The notes beneath the pieces were generated by a model, which was not told the origin of the DNA, searched no databases, and was given only the letters and a program-made list of their open reading frames with translations. From positions 1 to 64,000 of the forward strand of contig CAKRAK010000013.1 in NCBI GenBank assembly GCA_934294885.1: 64,000 nt of DNA, given 5' to 3'. This stretch comes from an uncultured Lachnospiraceae bacterium. GTDB taxonomy: Bacteria; Bacillota; Clostridia; Lachnospirales; Lachnospiraceae. A program made the translations under genes and the position numbers. This document shows positions 16,951 to 25,178 of the stretch, one piece after another. Position 1 is the stretch's first letter. Each line of letters opens with the position of its first letter.

Positions 16951-17123
16951 TCGGAGATTCATGACGAATGGATTATGAGTAAGAATCCGGCAAGAGTCCG
17001 ATTGAGAAGACTTTGGTAATTGCGAAACGCTCAATAACCAATATCACTTGTTCAAAATTAATATGATATATCCATATTAATTTGCACATTTGAAAAGATA
17101 TAAGGCGTTTCGCAAACGCCTAT
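16951..17123 (+). promoter_or_regulatory. Structured leader-like region between fabG and fabF
   Basis: The 233-base gap holds several inverted repeats. TCGGA (16951) can pair with TCCGA (16997-17001) around an inner GGATT/AATCC stem. AAATTAATATG (17055-17065) pairs perfectly with CATATTAATTT (17073-17083), extended by TTCAAA/TTTGAA. AGGCGTTT (17103-17110) pairs with AAACGCCT (17114-17121). TTGCGAAACGC (17020-17030) is the exact complement of GCGTTTCGCAA (17105-17115), so the last hairpin competes with a long-range pairing. No coding region or clear terminator is seen. Confidence 0.5.
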
Positions 17124-17153
17124 TGAGAAGATTATATAGAAGGAGATAAGTAA

Positions 17154-18395
17154 ATGAGGAGAGTTGTTGTAACCGGTATGGGGGCGATTACCCCGATTGG
17201 ATTAAGTGTGGATGAATTTTGGAACGGTATTAAGGAAAGCAAGGTTGGAATCGGCCCGATTACAAAGTTTGATTGTTCTGATTTTAAGGTAAAAATAGCT
17301 GCGGAAGTAAAGGATTTTGTGGGTAAAGATTACATGGATCCTAAAGCGGCCAAGAGAATGGAGCTTTTTTCCCAGTATGCGGTAGCTGCTGCAAAGGAAG
17401 CCATTACACAGGCAGGACTTGATATGGAAAAAGAAGATCCTTACCGTGTGGGAACAGCAGTTGGTTCCGGAACCGGCAGTTTACAGGTAATCGAAAGAAA
17501 TGTGGAACGTATGCGGGTGAAGGGACCAAATCGTGCAGAACCGCTTTTGGTACCTTTAATGATTTCCAATATGGCAAGTGGTAATGTTTCCATTCAGTTT
17601 GGATTGAAGGGAAAATCAATTAATGTAGTTACGGCATGTGCAACCGGAACCCATAATATTGGGGAAGCATACCGTACTATTCAGTATGGGGATGCAGATG
17701 TGATGATCGCAGGTGGTACAGAGGCATGTGTTTCTCCTATTGGAATTGCCGGATTTACATCGCTTACTGCTTTGAATGTAACAGAGGATGTTACAAAGGC
17801 TTCCATTCCTTTCGATAAGGATCGAAATGGTTTTGTATTAGGAGAAGGTGCCGGAGTTGTTATTTTGGAAGAATTAGAGCACGCAAAGGCAAGAGGCGCC
17901 AATATTCTTGCAGAAGTAGTCGGTTATGGTGCAACATCAGATGCTTATCATATTACATCACCTGCCGAGGATGGTATGGGTGCTGCCAATGCCATGATTT
18001 ATGCCATGAGGGATGCCGGTATTGAGCCAAAGAATGTGGATTACATTAATGCTCATGGTACCTCTACTCATCATAATGATCTCTTTGAGACTCGTGCCAT
18101 TAAGCTTGCTATGGGGGATGCACAAAATGATGTAAAAATAAGCTCTACCAAGTCTATGATCGGACATTTGTTAGGTGCTGCCGGTGGTGTTGAGTTTATC
18201 ACCTGTGTTAAATCCATTACCGATGGCTATATCCATGAAAATGTAGGATTAAAAGAAGTCGAGGATGAAGAGGAATTTTCGTTAGACTATGTAAAGGATC
18301 ACGGAATTCATCAAGATGTAAATGTTTGTATGACAAATTCATTGGGCTTTGGTGGTCATAATGCAACATTGGTTGTAAAAAAATATACAGATTAA
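17154..18395 (+). CDS. fabF: 3-oxoacyl-ACP synthase II (FabF)
   Basis: FabF is the main condensing enzyme of chain elongation. The 413-residue protein has the nucleophile Cys in VTACATGTHNIG, the first His in NAHGTSTHHND and the second in SMIGHLLGAAGG, with Lys just before it. The N-terminal RRVVVTGMG and C-terminal NSLGFGGHNATLVV are typical. AAGGAGAT precedes the ATG. The 5' side is the structured gap after fabG; the stop overlaps the fabZ open frame by one base. Confidence 0.96.
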   Translation: MRRVVVTGMGAITPIGLSVDEFWNGIKESKVGIGPITKFDCSDFKVKIAAEVKDFVGKDYMDPKAAKRMELFSQYAVAAAKEAITQAGLDMEKEDPYRVGTAVGSGTGSLQVIERNVERMRVKGPNRAEPLLVPLMISNMASGNVSIQFGLKGKSINVVTACATGTHNIGEAYRTIQYGDADVMIAGGTEACVSPIGIAGFTSLTALNVTEDVTKASIPFDKDRNGFVLGEGAGVVILEELEHAKARGANILAEVVGYGATSDAYHITSPAEDGMGAANAMIYAMRDAGIEPKNVDYINAHGTSTHHNDLFETRAIKLAMGDAQNDVKISSTKSMIGHLLGAAGGVEFITCVKSITDGYIHENVGLKEVEDEEEFSLDYVKDHGIHQDVNVCMTNSLGFGGHNATLVVKKYTD

Positions 18396-18877
18396 TGAAA
18401 GGAATGCCTGACTGTAACCGAAGAGAGAACAGTCAGTGTAATATAATCGATATGGAACTTGATATTAAACAAATTATGGAGATTCTTCCCCACAGACATC
18501 CGTTTTTACTAATTGACCGGGTTACGGAGATGGAGCCGGGAGTATCTATTAAGGGATATAAAAATTTATCTTATAATGAACCTTTTTTTGCCGGACATTT
18601 TCCGAATGAACCGGTAATGCCGGGAGTTTTGCAGTTAGAAGCACTTGCTCAGTTAGGTGCGGTTGCGGTATTAAGTCTGCCGGAGAATAAAGGCAAGACA
18701 GCTTATTATGCCGGAATTAATAATGCCAAATTTAAGAAAAAAGTAGTTCCGGGTGACCGGTTGGATCTGGAATGTGAGATTATTAAACAAAAAGGTCCTT
18801 TGGGTGTTGCTTCCGTTAAGGCTACAGTTGATGGGAAAATAGCATGTAAGGGTGAAATTTCGTTTATGATTGGATAA
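18395..18877 (+). CDS. fabZ: 3-hydroxyacyl-ACP dehydratase (FabZ)
   Basis: FabZ removes water from 3-hydroxyacyl-ACP. The hot-dog fold carries the catalytic His in AGHFPNEP and the Glu in LQLEALAQ. The open frame from 18395 overlaps the fabF stop by one base and gives 160 residues. The conserved fold begins only at Met20 (ATG at 18452, MELDIKQIM), which would give the usual 141 residues but lacks a ribosome site. The first 19 residues are not family-like, and an 8-bp inverted repeat lies in that stretch. The true start is therefore uncertain; coupled initiation from 18395 is as possible as from 18452. Confidence 0.92.
   Translation: MKGMPDCNRRENSQCNIIDMELDIKQIMEILPHRHPFLLIDRVTEMEPGVSIKGYKNLSYNEPFFAGHFPNEPVMPGVLQLEALAQLGAVAVLSLPENKGKTAYYAGINNAKFKKKVVPGDRLDLECEIIKQKGPLGVASVKATVDGKIACKGEISFMIG
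18408..18436. other. Inverted repeat at the fabZ start
   Basis: CTGACTGT (18408-18415) and ACAGTCAG (18429-18436) pair perfectly over 8 bp. The hairpin lies between the two possible fabZ starts and may control re-initiation after fabF. Confidence 0.45.
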
Positions 18878-18888
18878 CAGGTGTCGTT

Positions 18889-19968
18889 ATGAGATTCTTA
18901 AGAAGAAATAAAAAAATAATAATCGGAATTACAAGTATTGTTATCATCGGGATTCTCATTTTTTTCGGAACAAAATCATCCGGAATGAAGATTAATCGGG
19001 TAAAAAACTCTGTTTATGCAGGTAATGCCTTTGGAACGACTCTGAAAAAAACGTTGTATTCTGAAGATTTGACATCTTTGGATTCTATGAATGATAAGCT
19101 GGATAAATGTTTGAAGGATTTGGAGAATCAGATTTCGGTTCGAATTGTCACGTCAGAGATTTCTAAATGTAATTACAATCATTCGGCAGGAGGACAATAT
19201 CAGCTGTCTGAGGATTTGCAGTCTTATTTAAAGGAAGAGATGGAAATATATAAGGAATCTCAGGGTGCTTACAGTCCCTGCATGCGTCCGATTGCCGGAT
19301 TATGGGGAATCGAGGATGGAAAGCAGGAGGTTCCGGATGAAGCATCCATTCAAAAAGCCCTGAAGATAACAGATGCAGATAAGGTGCATTTGTATGATGG
19401 GGGCGTAATTCTGGATGAAGAAGGTATGATGCTGGATTTTGGTGCAACCGGTAAGGGAATTGCCTGTGATAAAGTTCGTGAAGTATTAACCGAATCGGAT
19501 TTACAGGGAGCTGTTGTCTCCATTGGTGGCAGTATTTGTGTTTATGGAGATAAAGGTGATGGAAAAGACTGGCATATCGGAATACAGAATCCAAGAAGTA
19601 CGGATGGGGATGTTTTTGCCGTAGTAGATGTTCCGGGAACTGTAACAATCTCTACTTCCGGAGATTATGAAAAGTATTTTGAAAAAGACGGGGTCAGATA
19701 TCATCATATTTTTGATCCTAAAACGGGTTATCCTGCTGACAGTGGTTTGATTTCCGTAACCATCATTTCTGAGGATGGTTTGTTATCCGATGGAATGTCA
19801 ACGGCATGCTTTGTTCTTGGATTGGAAAAAGGAATGGATTATGCGAATCAAAAGGGTGTGGATGCTGTATTTGTAACATCTGATAAGAAGGTGTATGTTA
19901 CAGATGGATTAAAAAAGAGATTGCGGCTGCAGTCTGAGGATTATACCCTTGAAAAATACAAAAAATAA
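18889..19968 (+). CDS. apbE: FAD:protein FMN transferase (ApbE)
   Basis: ApbE attaches FMN covalently to threonine in target proteins, notably RnfD and RnfG of the Rnf complex. The 359-residue protein has a single N-terminal membrane anchor (about residues 7-26) and no lipobox. Family motifs are MRPIAGLWGI, the glycine-rich LDFGATGKGIACD, VVSIGGSICVYG, WHIGIQNPR and the metal-site region TISTSGDYE with HHIFDPKTG. It lies just upstream of rnfCDGEAB, whose RnfD and RnfG carry matching flavinylation motifs, so these are its likely substrates. Confidence 0.95.
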   Translation: MRFLRRNKKIIIGITSIVIIGILIFFGTKSSGMKINRVKNSVYAGNAFGTTLKKTLYSEDLTSLDSMNDKLDKCLKDLENQISVRIVTSEISKCNYNHSAGGQYQLSEDLQSYLKEEMEIYKESQGAYSPCMRPIAGLWGIEDGKQEVPDEASIQKALKITDADKVHLYDGGVILDEEGMMLDFGATGKGIACDKVREVLTESDLQGAVVSIGGSICVYGDKGDGKDWHIGIQNPRSTDGDVFAVVDVPGTVTISTSGDYEKYFEKDGVRYHHIFDPKTGYPADSGLISVTIISEDGLLSDGMSTACFVLGLEKGMDYANQKGVDAVFVTSDKKVYVTDGLKKRLRLQSEDYTLEKYKK

Positions 19969-19975
19969 TAAATTT

Positions 19976-20344
19976 ATGAAGAATGATATTATAAAAAAAG
20001 GGGATATGATATTAGTGGTGTTGCTTTTATTAGCAGCCGGACTGCTTTTTTTGATTGGCAGCTTTCGGAAGCCGGGGAATTATGCAGTTGTGGATTCTTC
20101 CGGAGATTGCCAGACGTATTCCCTTAATGAAAATCAGGAAATTGTGATTGAAAATGCCAAAAATCACGGAAAAAATATCATATCCATCAAAGACGGTACG
20201 GTTTCCATGACCTATGCGACCTGTCCAGATTTGATATGTGTACATCATCATTCCATTGAAAAGAATGGAGAAACAATCATTTGTGTACCAAATGATGTAT
20301 CAGTTCGTATTGTAAGTACAGTTGAAAATGATATTGATAATTAA
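19976..20344 (+). CDS. NusG domain II-containing membrane-anchored protein
   Basis: This 122-residue protein has one N-terminal membrane helix (ILVVLLLLAAGLLFLIG) and a beta domain with the NusG-II pattern (TCPDLICVHHHSI, ICVPNDVSVRI). Proteins of this type are commonly encoded beside apbE, a Gx transporter and Rnf genes, but their function is not known. The start is the ATG at 19976; a TTG at 19949 inside the end of apbE is in frame but less likely. Neither has a good ribosome site, so coupling to apbE is probable. Confidence 0.85.
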   Translation: MKNDIIKKGDMILVVLLLLAAGLLFLIGSFRKPGNYAVVDSSGDCQTYSLNENQEIVIENAKNHGKNIISIKDGTVSMTYATCPDLICVHHHSIEKNGETIICVPNDVSVRIVSTVENDIDN

Positions 20345-20367
20345 TGAAATTCTGCAGGTGATATGAG

Positions 20368-20862
20368 ATGAATATGAAAACAAAAGAAATTACTGAATTT
20401 GGTTTGATTTTGGCGGCTGCATTTGTGTTATCCTACTTAGAAAGCATGATTCCTGCATTTATCGCAATTCCCGGAATAAAAATTGGATTGGCAAATATTG
20501 GTACCATGTATATGCTGTACCGTTATTCACCTTATAAGGCTCTTATTTTTACAATAATAAGAGTCTTTTTAACGTCTATATTATTTTCCGGATTTCAAAC
20601 CATATTATTCGGCCTGACCGGTGGGGTGTTTAGTATTGTTTTTATGTTGATTGGGAAAAAAAGCAAGGGATTTTCCCTTCTTGGTATTGGAATGCTTGGA
20701 GCAATTGCCCATAATATAGGACAGATTGTAGCTGCATGTTTTATTATGGATAACGAAAATGTATTTTATTATCTTCCGGTTTTGCTCATCAGTGGAATCG
20801 TTACAGGCTGTCTGGTGGGATATCTGACATACTTATTGTTAAAAAAAATACACTTCAAGTGA
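20368..20862 (+). CDS. Gx transporter family membrane protein
   Basis: This 164-residue protein has about five hydrophobic helices and matches the Gx transporter family (formerly called heptaprenyl diphosphate synthase component I), with the signature PGIKIGLANIGTMYML. Members resemble the substrate-binding part of energy-coupling-factor transporters. The substrate is unknown; the standing association with apbE, NusG-II proteins and Rnf suggests a flavin- or redox-related molecule, which is inference. A terminator-like hairpin lies inside the coding sequence at 20536-20572. Confidence 0.85.
   Translation: MNMKTKEITEFGLILAAAFVLSYLESMIPAFIAIPGIKIGLANIGTMYMLYRYSPYKALIFTIIRVFLTSILFSGFQTILFGLTGGVFSIVFMLIGKKSKGFSLLGIGMLGAIAHNIGQIVAACFIMDNENVFYYLPVLLISGIVTGCLVGYLTYLLLKKIHFK
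20536..20572 (+). terminator. Terminator-like hairpin inside the Gx transporter gene
   Basis: AAGGCTCTTATT (20536-20547) and AATAAGAGTCTT (20556-20567) pair over 12 bp with one G-U pair, an 8-base loop, and a T-run continuing to 20570. This has the form of an intrinsic terminator, yet it lies about one third of the way into a coding region. It might reduce or condition transcription of the rest of the gene. Confidence 0.5.
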
Positions 20863-20872
20863 TATAACTTAC

Positions 20873-20901
20873 TGGAAAAATATATCATGTAGATGTATAA
20901 T
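20873..20901 (+). promoter_or_regulatory. Candidate promoter of the rnf operon
   Basis: TGGAAA (20873-20878), 17 bases and TATAAT (20896-20901) form a plausible housekeeping promoter. A 9-bp inverted repeat, ATATATCAT (20880-20888) and ATGATATAT (20900-20908), overlaps the -10 and is followed by six T residues (20911-20916). It could instead be a weak terminator for apbE's transcript or an operator. Confidence 0.5.
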
Positions 20902-20998
20902 GATATATGATTTTTTCAAGATGGAATTGGGAAGCATGTAAGCTTTTTTACTGACTTTGAAAAAGGCAGCATGTAATAAAAAGAAAGAGGATAAGAGT

Positions 20999-22321
20999 AT
21001 GGGTTTGTTAACGTTTGATGGAGGAATTCATCCATTTGATGGAAAGAATATGTCAAAGAACAAGGCAATCTGCGATTATTTACCAAAGGGTGATTGTGTG
21101 TATCCATTATCGCAGCATATTGGTGCACCTGCCAAACCCCTTGTTAAAAAAGGTGACCGGGTACTGGTTGGACAAAAAATCGCCGAAGCAGCAGGCTTTG
21201 TATCTGCCAATATTCATTCCGGTGTTTCGGGAACGGTCAAGTGCATTGAGGCAAGAATGACGGTTGGGGGAACAAAAGTTGAATCAATTGTGATTGAAAA
21301 TGACGGTCAATTTGAAGAGATTGATTTTTCTAAAAATGTAAAACCATTAGATAAGATGTATCGGGATGATGTAAAGGATGCAATCAAGGAGGCCGGTATT
21401 GTTGGTATGGGTGGAGCAGGCTTCCCGACACACGTAAAGCTTTCACCTAAAAATGAAGATGCCATTGATACGATTATAGTCAATGGTGCGGAATGTGAGC
21501 CATATTTAACATCGGATTACAGAAGAATGATTGAAGAGCCGGAAAAGATTGTGGCAGGCTTGCAGATTGTTATTAATTTATTCGATCATGCAAAGGGTAT
21601 TATTGCTATTGAGGACAACAAGCCGGAAGCAATCAGGATTTTAAAAGAGCATACAAAAAATATTGATAATATTCAGGTGAATCCGGTCAAAACAAAATAC
21701 CCTCAGGGAGCGGAGCGGCAGTTGATTTATGCCAATACAAAACGTGAGATTAATTCATCCATGCTGCCGGCTGATGCAGGCTGTATTGTTCACAATATTG
21801 ATACGATATATGCCATTTACAATGCTGTAGTTGAGGGAAAACCATTGTATGAGAGAATCGTAACCGTAACAGGAGATGCGGTTAATGAGGCAGCCAATTT
21901 CCGGGTTCGTATAGGTACGAATGTAAAAGAATTAATCGATGCGGTGGGAGGCTTTAATATTGAAGATCCGGGAAAAATTGTATCCGGTGGTCCTATGATG
22001 GGAAAAGCAATGTTTTCCTTAGATGTTCCGATTGTAAAAGGATCCTCTGCAATTTTGTGTTTCAAAGAAGATGAGGTATCCAATGTGACTCCTTCGAATT
22101 GTATTCGTTGTGGACGTTGTGTTGAAGTGTGTCCGGGAAAGGTTATGCCGAATAAATTAGCAAATCTGGCATTACATGGTGATACGGAAGGTTTTGTAAA
22201 AGCCGGAGGTATGGAGTGTTGCGAATGCGGATGTTGTTCTTATGTTTGCCCGGCTAAGAGACATTTGACCCAGACAATAGCAGGAACCCGTAAACAGGTT
22301 CTTGCAAATCGAAAGAAATAG
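20999..22321 (+). CDS. rnfC: Rnf complex subunit C
   Basis: RnfC is the peripheral NADH-oxidising subunit of the ferredoxin:NAD+ ion pump. The 440-residue protein carries the GIHPFDGK start typical of the family, a glycine-rich NADH/FMN-binding region (GIVGMGGAGFPTHVKL, NGAECEPYLT) and two C-terminal [4Fe-4S] motifs, CIRCGRCVEVCP and CCECGCCSYVCP. The start is the ATG at 20999 with an AGAGGATAAG ribosome site. It is first of six contiguous rnf genes. Confidence 0.95.
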   Translation: MGLLTFDGGIHPFDGKNMSKNKAICDYLPKGDCVYPLSQHIGAPAKPLVKKGDRVLVGQKIAEAAGFVSANIHSGVSGTVKCIEARMTVGGTKVESIVIENDGQFEEIDFSKNVKPLDKMYRDDVKDAIKEAGIVGMGGAGFPTHVKLSPKNEDAIDTIIVNGAECEPYLTSDYRRMIEEPEKIVAGLQIVINLFDHAKGIIAIEDNKPEAIRILKEHTKNIDNIQVNPVKTKYPQGAERQLIYANTKREINSSMLPADAGCIVHNIDTIYAIYNAVVEGKPLYERIVTVTGDAVNEAANFRVRIGTNVKELIDAVGGFNIEDPGKIVSGGPMMGKAMFSLDVPIVKGSSAILCFKEDEVSNVTPSNCIRCGRCVEVCPGKVMPNKLANLALHGDTEGFVKAGGMECCECGCCSYVCPAKRHLTQTIAGTRKQVLANRKK

Positions 22322-22333
22322 GAGGTGGAAAAT

Positions 22334-23278
22334 TTGGAACAGAATATGAAGATTTCTTCATCACCTCATATACGTGATAAAGAAACAACAACAAATTTAA
22401 TGGGACAGGTCATTGTAGCCCTGATGCCGGCAACTGCGGTTGGTATTTCCAATTACGGTATGCATGGGGTTGTCACAATTTTAATTTCGGTGATAAGCTG
22501 TATCGTATTTGAGGCTTTATTTCAAAAGCTGGTAGGACGTAAAAATACGATATTAGATTTGTCTGCTGCTTTAACCGGTCTTTTGCTTGCGTTAAATCTT
22601 CCGGCAGAGGTTCCCCTCTGGTTACCGATTATAGGCGCATTCTTTGCGATTATTGTAGTAAAACAATTATTTGGAGGATTGGGGCAGAATTTTATGAACC
22701 CTGCATTAGGAGCAAGATGCTTCTTATTGATTTCCTTTACCGGAAGAATGACAACCTTTACTTATGATGCTGTAACAACGGCAACTCCTCTTGCACAGTT
22801 AAAGGCGGGAGAGGACGTAGATGTGTTATCCATGTTTTTAGGAACAATACCGGGAACCATCGGTGAGACGTCGGCGCTGGCTTTGCTGATCGGTGGAATC
22901 TTTTTACTTGTAAGAAAGGTGATTAACTACAGAATCCCGTTATTTTATATTGGTTCTTTTTCTGTATTTATCATGATATATGCATTGGCTTCCGGAAGGG
23001 GTTTTGATGTATCATTCTTATTGGCTCATTTGTGTGGTGGTGGATTAATGCTTGGTGCATTCTTCATGGCAACGGATTATGTTACTTCGCCGATTACACC
23101 GATGGGTAAGATTGTATTTGGTATTTTACTCGGATTGTTAACATTTTTATTCCGTATCTTTGGCGGCTCTGCAGAAGGTGTTTCTTACGCAATTATCATC
23201 GGTAATCTGTTGGTTCCGTTGATAGAACGAGTTACCGTTCCGAATTATTTTGGAAAGGGGGCTGTAAAGCATGAGTAA
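22334..23278 (+). CDS. rnfD: Rnf complex subunit D
   Basis: RnfD is a polytopic membrane subunit that carries covalent FMN. This protein of 314 residues has about nine hydrophobic helices. The flavinylation motif is visible as Thr in AVTTATPLAQ, the target of ApbE. The start is taken as the TTG at 22334, 8 bases after AGGAGG (22320-22325); an ATG at 22346 is too distant and a GTG at 22325 overlaps the site. It overlaps rnfG by 8 bases. Confidence 0.94.
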   Translation: MEQNMKISSSPHIRDKETTTNLMGQVIVALMPATAVGISNYGMHGVVTILISVISCIVFEALFQKLVGRKNTILDLSAALTGLLLALNLPAEVPLWLPIIGAFFAIIVVKQLFGGLGQNFMNPALGARCFLLISFTGRMTTFTYDAVTTATPLAQLKAGEDVDVLSMFLGTIPGTIGETSALALLIGGIFLLVRKVINYRIPLFYIGSFSVFIMIYALASGRGFDVSFLLAHLCGGGLMLGAFFMATDYVTSPITPMGKIVFGILLGLLTFLFRIFGGSAEGVSYAIIIGNLLVPLIERVTVPNYFGKGAVKHE

Positions 23279-23879
23279 AAAAAGTGTGATAAATGCATTG
23301 ATTTTAATGTTGATTACAGTTGTTGCGGGACTTCTTTTGGGCGTTGTATATGAGATAACAAAGGAACCGATTAAGGCTGAACAACAACGGGCAAAGGAAG
23401 AGGCTTATAAAGCTGTCTTTGCAGAGGCAGATTCCTTTGAAGCAATTGATATCAAGCAGGATGAGATTGCAAAAGAATTGAGTAAGCAAGGTTTGAATGT
23501 CACAATTGATGAAGCCATGAAGGTATATGATGCTTCCGGAAAAATGGCAGGTTATGTTCTTACGGTAACGGACCACGAAGGCTATGGTGGAGATATTCAG
23601 TTTGCCATGGGTGTTACCATAGATGGTATCACAAACGGTATTTCTTTTTTGTCTATCAGTGAAACAGCCGGACTTGGAATGAAGGCTAAAGAAGATGATT
23701 TTAAAAATCAGTTTTCAGGCAAACAGGTATCTAAGTTTGTCTATACGAAGAACGGTGCATCCTCAGATAATGAAATTGACGCGATTTCAGGTGCGACAAT
23801 TACTACAAACGCTGTTACCAATGGGGTAAATGCCGGTTTATATTATATCGGTACAATTAAAGAGGAGGAATCGAAATGA
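23271..23879 (+). CDS. rnfG: Rnf complex subunit G
   Basis: RnfG is anchored by one N-terminal helix (about residues 7-28) and exposes an FMN-binding domain outside the membrane. The 202-residue protein has the flavinylation motif SGATITTNAV near its C-terminus, where ApbE attaches FMN to Thr, and the SETAGLGMKA pattern. It overlaps both neighbours (8 bases with rnfD, 4 with rnfE), which indicates tight translational coupling within the complex operon. Confidence 0.95.
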   Translation: MSKKSVINALILMLITVVAGLLLGVVYEITKEPIKAEQQRAKEEAYKAVFAEADSFEAIDIKQDEIAKELSKQGLNVTIDEAMKVYDASGKMAGYVLTVTDHEGYGGDIQFAMGVTIDGITNGISFLSISETAGLGMKAKEDDFKNQFSGKQVSKFVYTKNGASSDNEIDAISGATITTNAVTNGVNAGLYYIGTIKEEESK

Positions 23880-24589
23880 GTAAAACATTAGAACGTTTGA
23901 AATCAGGTATTATTACAGAGAATCCTACTTTTGTACAGATGCTTGGAATGTGTCCGACCATGGCAGTTACCACATCTGCAATTAACGGTCTTGGTATGGG
24001 GCTTACGACTACCGTTATCCTTGTATTGAGTAATATGATGATATCGGCTTTAAGAAAGGTCATACCGGATGAAGTAAGAATACCTGCATATATTGTAATC
24101 GTAGCATCCTTTGTTACCATTATTCAGTTTTTGTTACAGGGCTTTGTTCCTTCTTTATATGACAGTCTTGGAATCTATATTCCGTTGATTGTTGTAAACT
24201 GTATTATTTTAGGTCGTGCAGAAAGCTATGCATCTAAAAATAACGTCTGGTTATCCATGTTTGACGGAATTGGAATGGGACTTGGATTTACCATTGGATT
24301 AACCTCAATCGGTATTTTCAGAGAATTACTTGGTGGCGGTTCCGTATTTGGTATATGGGTGATGCCTGAAAATTATGAGCCGATTTCTATCCTGATTCTG
24401 GCACCGGGAGCGTTTTTTGTTCTGGCGTGTCTGATTGCCCTGCAGAATAAGGTACGTTTGTCAAAAGCAAAGAAGAATACGGGGACTTCGGTTTCCTGTG
24501 AAAAAGAAAACGGTTGTGCTTCCTGCAGTAACGCATTTTGCAGCGGAAAGCAGTTGGAACTGAACCAAAAGGCAGAAAAGGAGGCGTAA
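23876..24589 (+). CDS. rnfE: Rnf complex subunit E, with a cysteine-rich tail
   Basis: RnfE is one of two homologous membrane subunits (with RnfA) that hold the central iron-sulfur site of the pump. This 237-residue protein has six hydrophobic helices and the family pattern NPTFVQMLGMCPTMAVT. After the last helix a tail of about 40 residues contains five Cys within 21 residues (VSCEKENGCASCSNAFCSGK). Such a tail is not part of the core fold and could bind an extra metal centre. The overlap with rnfG is 4 bases. Confidence 0.94.
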   Translation: MSKTLERLKSGIITENPTFVQMLGMCPTMAVTTSAINGLGMGLTTTVILVLSNMMISALRKVIPDEVRIPAYIVIVASFVTIIQFLLQGFVPSLYDSLGIYIPLIVVNCIILGRAESYASKNNVWLSMFDGIGMGLGFTIGLTSIGIFRELLGGGSVFGIWVMPENYEPISILILAPGAFFVLACLIALQNKVRLSKAKKNTGTSVSCEKENGCASCSNAFCSGKQLELNQKAEKEA

Positions 24590-24592
24590 AGG

Positions 24593-25168
24593 ATGAAATT
24601 ATTATTAATTGCGATTGGTGCAGCTTTGGTAAATAACGTTGTATTAAGCCAGTTCCTTGGATTGTGTCCGTTTATTGGTGTTTCCAAAAAGGTTGATACC
24701 GCTGCCGGAATGGGTGGTGCAGTAATCTTCGTTATTACGATTGCTTCAGCGGTTACGAATCTGATATATACATTTATTTTGGAAAAACTGGGAATTGAAT
24801 ATTTGCAGACTATTGTTTTTATCCTGGTAATTGCAGCACTGGTTCAGTTTGTAGAGATGTTTTTGAAGAAAATGGTACCAAGCTTATATAAAGCGCTTGG
24901 TGTATTTCTTCCTTTGATCACAACAAACTGTGCGGTTTTAGGTGTGGCATTGATTAATGTTCAAAAATCATACAACTTTATAGAGTCGGTTCTGAATGGA
25001 TTTGGAACTGCCTGTGGATTTACGATTGCTATTGTGATCATGGCAGGTATACGGGAAAAGATTGAGTATAATGATGTTCCGGAATCTTTTAAGGGTACGC
25101 CTATTGTTTTGATTACTGCCGGTCTTATGGCGATGGCATTTTTCGGCTTTTCCGGTTTGATAAAGTAG
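24593..25168 (+). CDS. rnfA: Rnf complex subunit A
   Basis: RnfA pairs with RnfE to form the membrane core through which electrons cross and Na+ or H+ is moved. The 191-residue protein has six hydrophobic helices and the conserved NNVVLSQFLGLCPFIGVS and TNCAVLGVAL motifs, each with a Cys that contributes to the intramembrane [2Fe-2S] site. Length is normal. It lies 3 bases after rnfE and 10 before rnfB. Confidence 0.95.
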   Translation: MKLLLIAIGAALVNNVVLSQFLGLCPFIGVSKKVDTAAGMGGAVIFVITIASAVTNLIYTFILEKLGIEYLQTIVFILVIAALVQFVEMFLKKMVPSLYKALGVFLPLITTNCAVLGVALINVQKSYNFIESVLNGFGTACGFTIAIVIMAGIREKIEYNDVPESFKGTPIVLITAGLMAMAFFGFSGLIK

Positions 25169-25178
25169 GAGGTTTGCG

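Noticed and set aside
20863..20998. Rex-type redox operator upstream of rnfC
   Set aside because: Only an isolated TTGTTAA half-site near 20836 was seen, with no second arm at the right distance.
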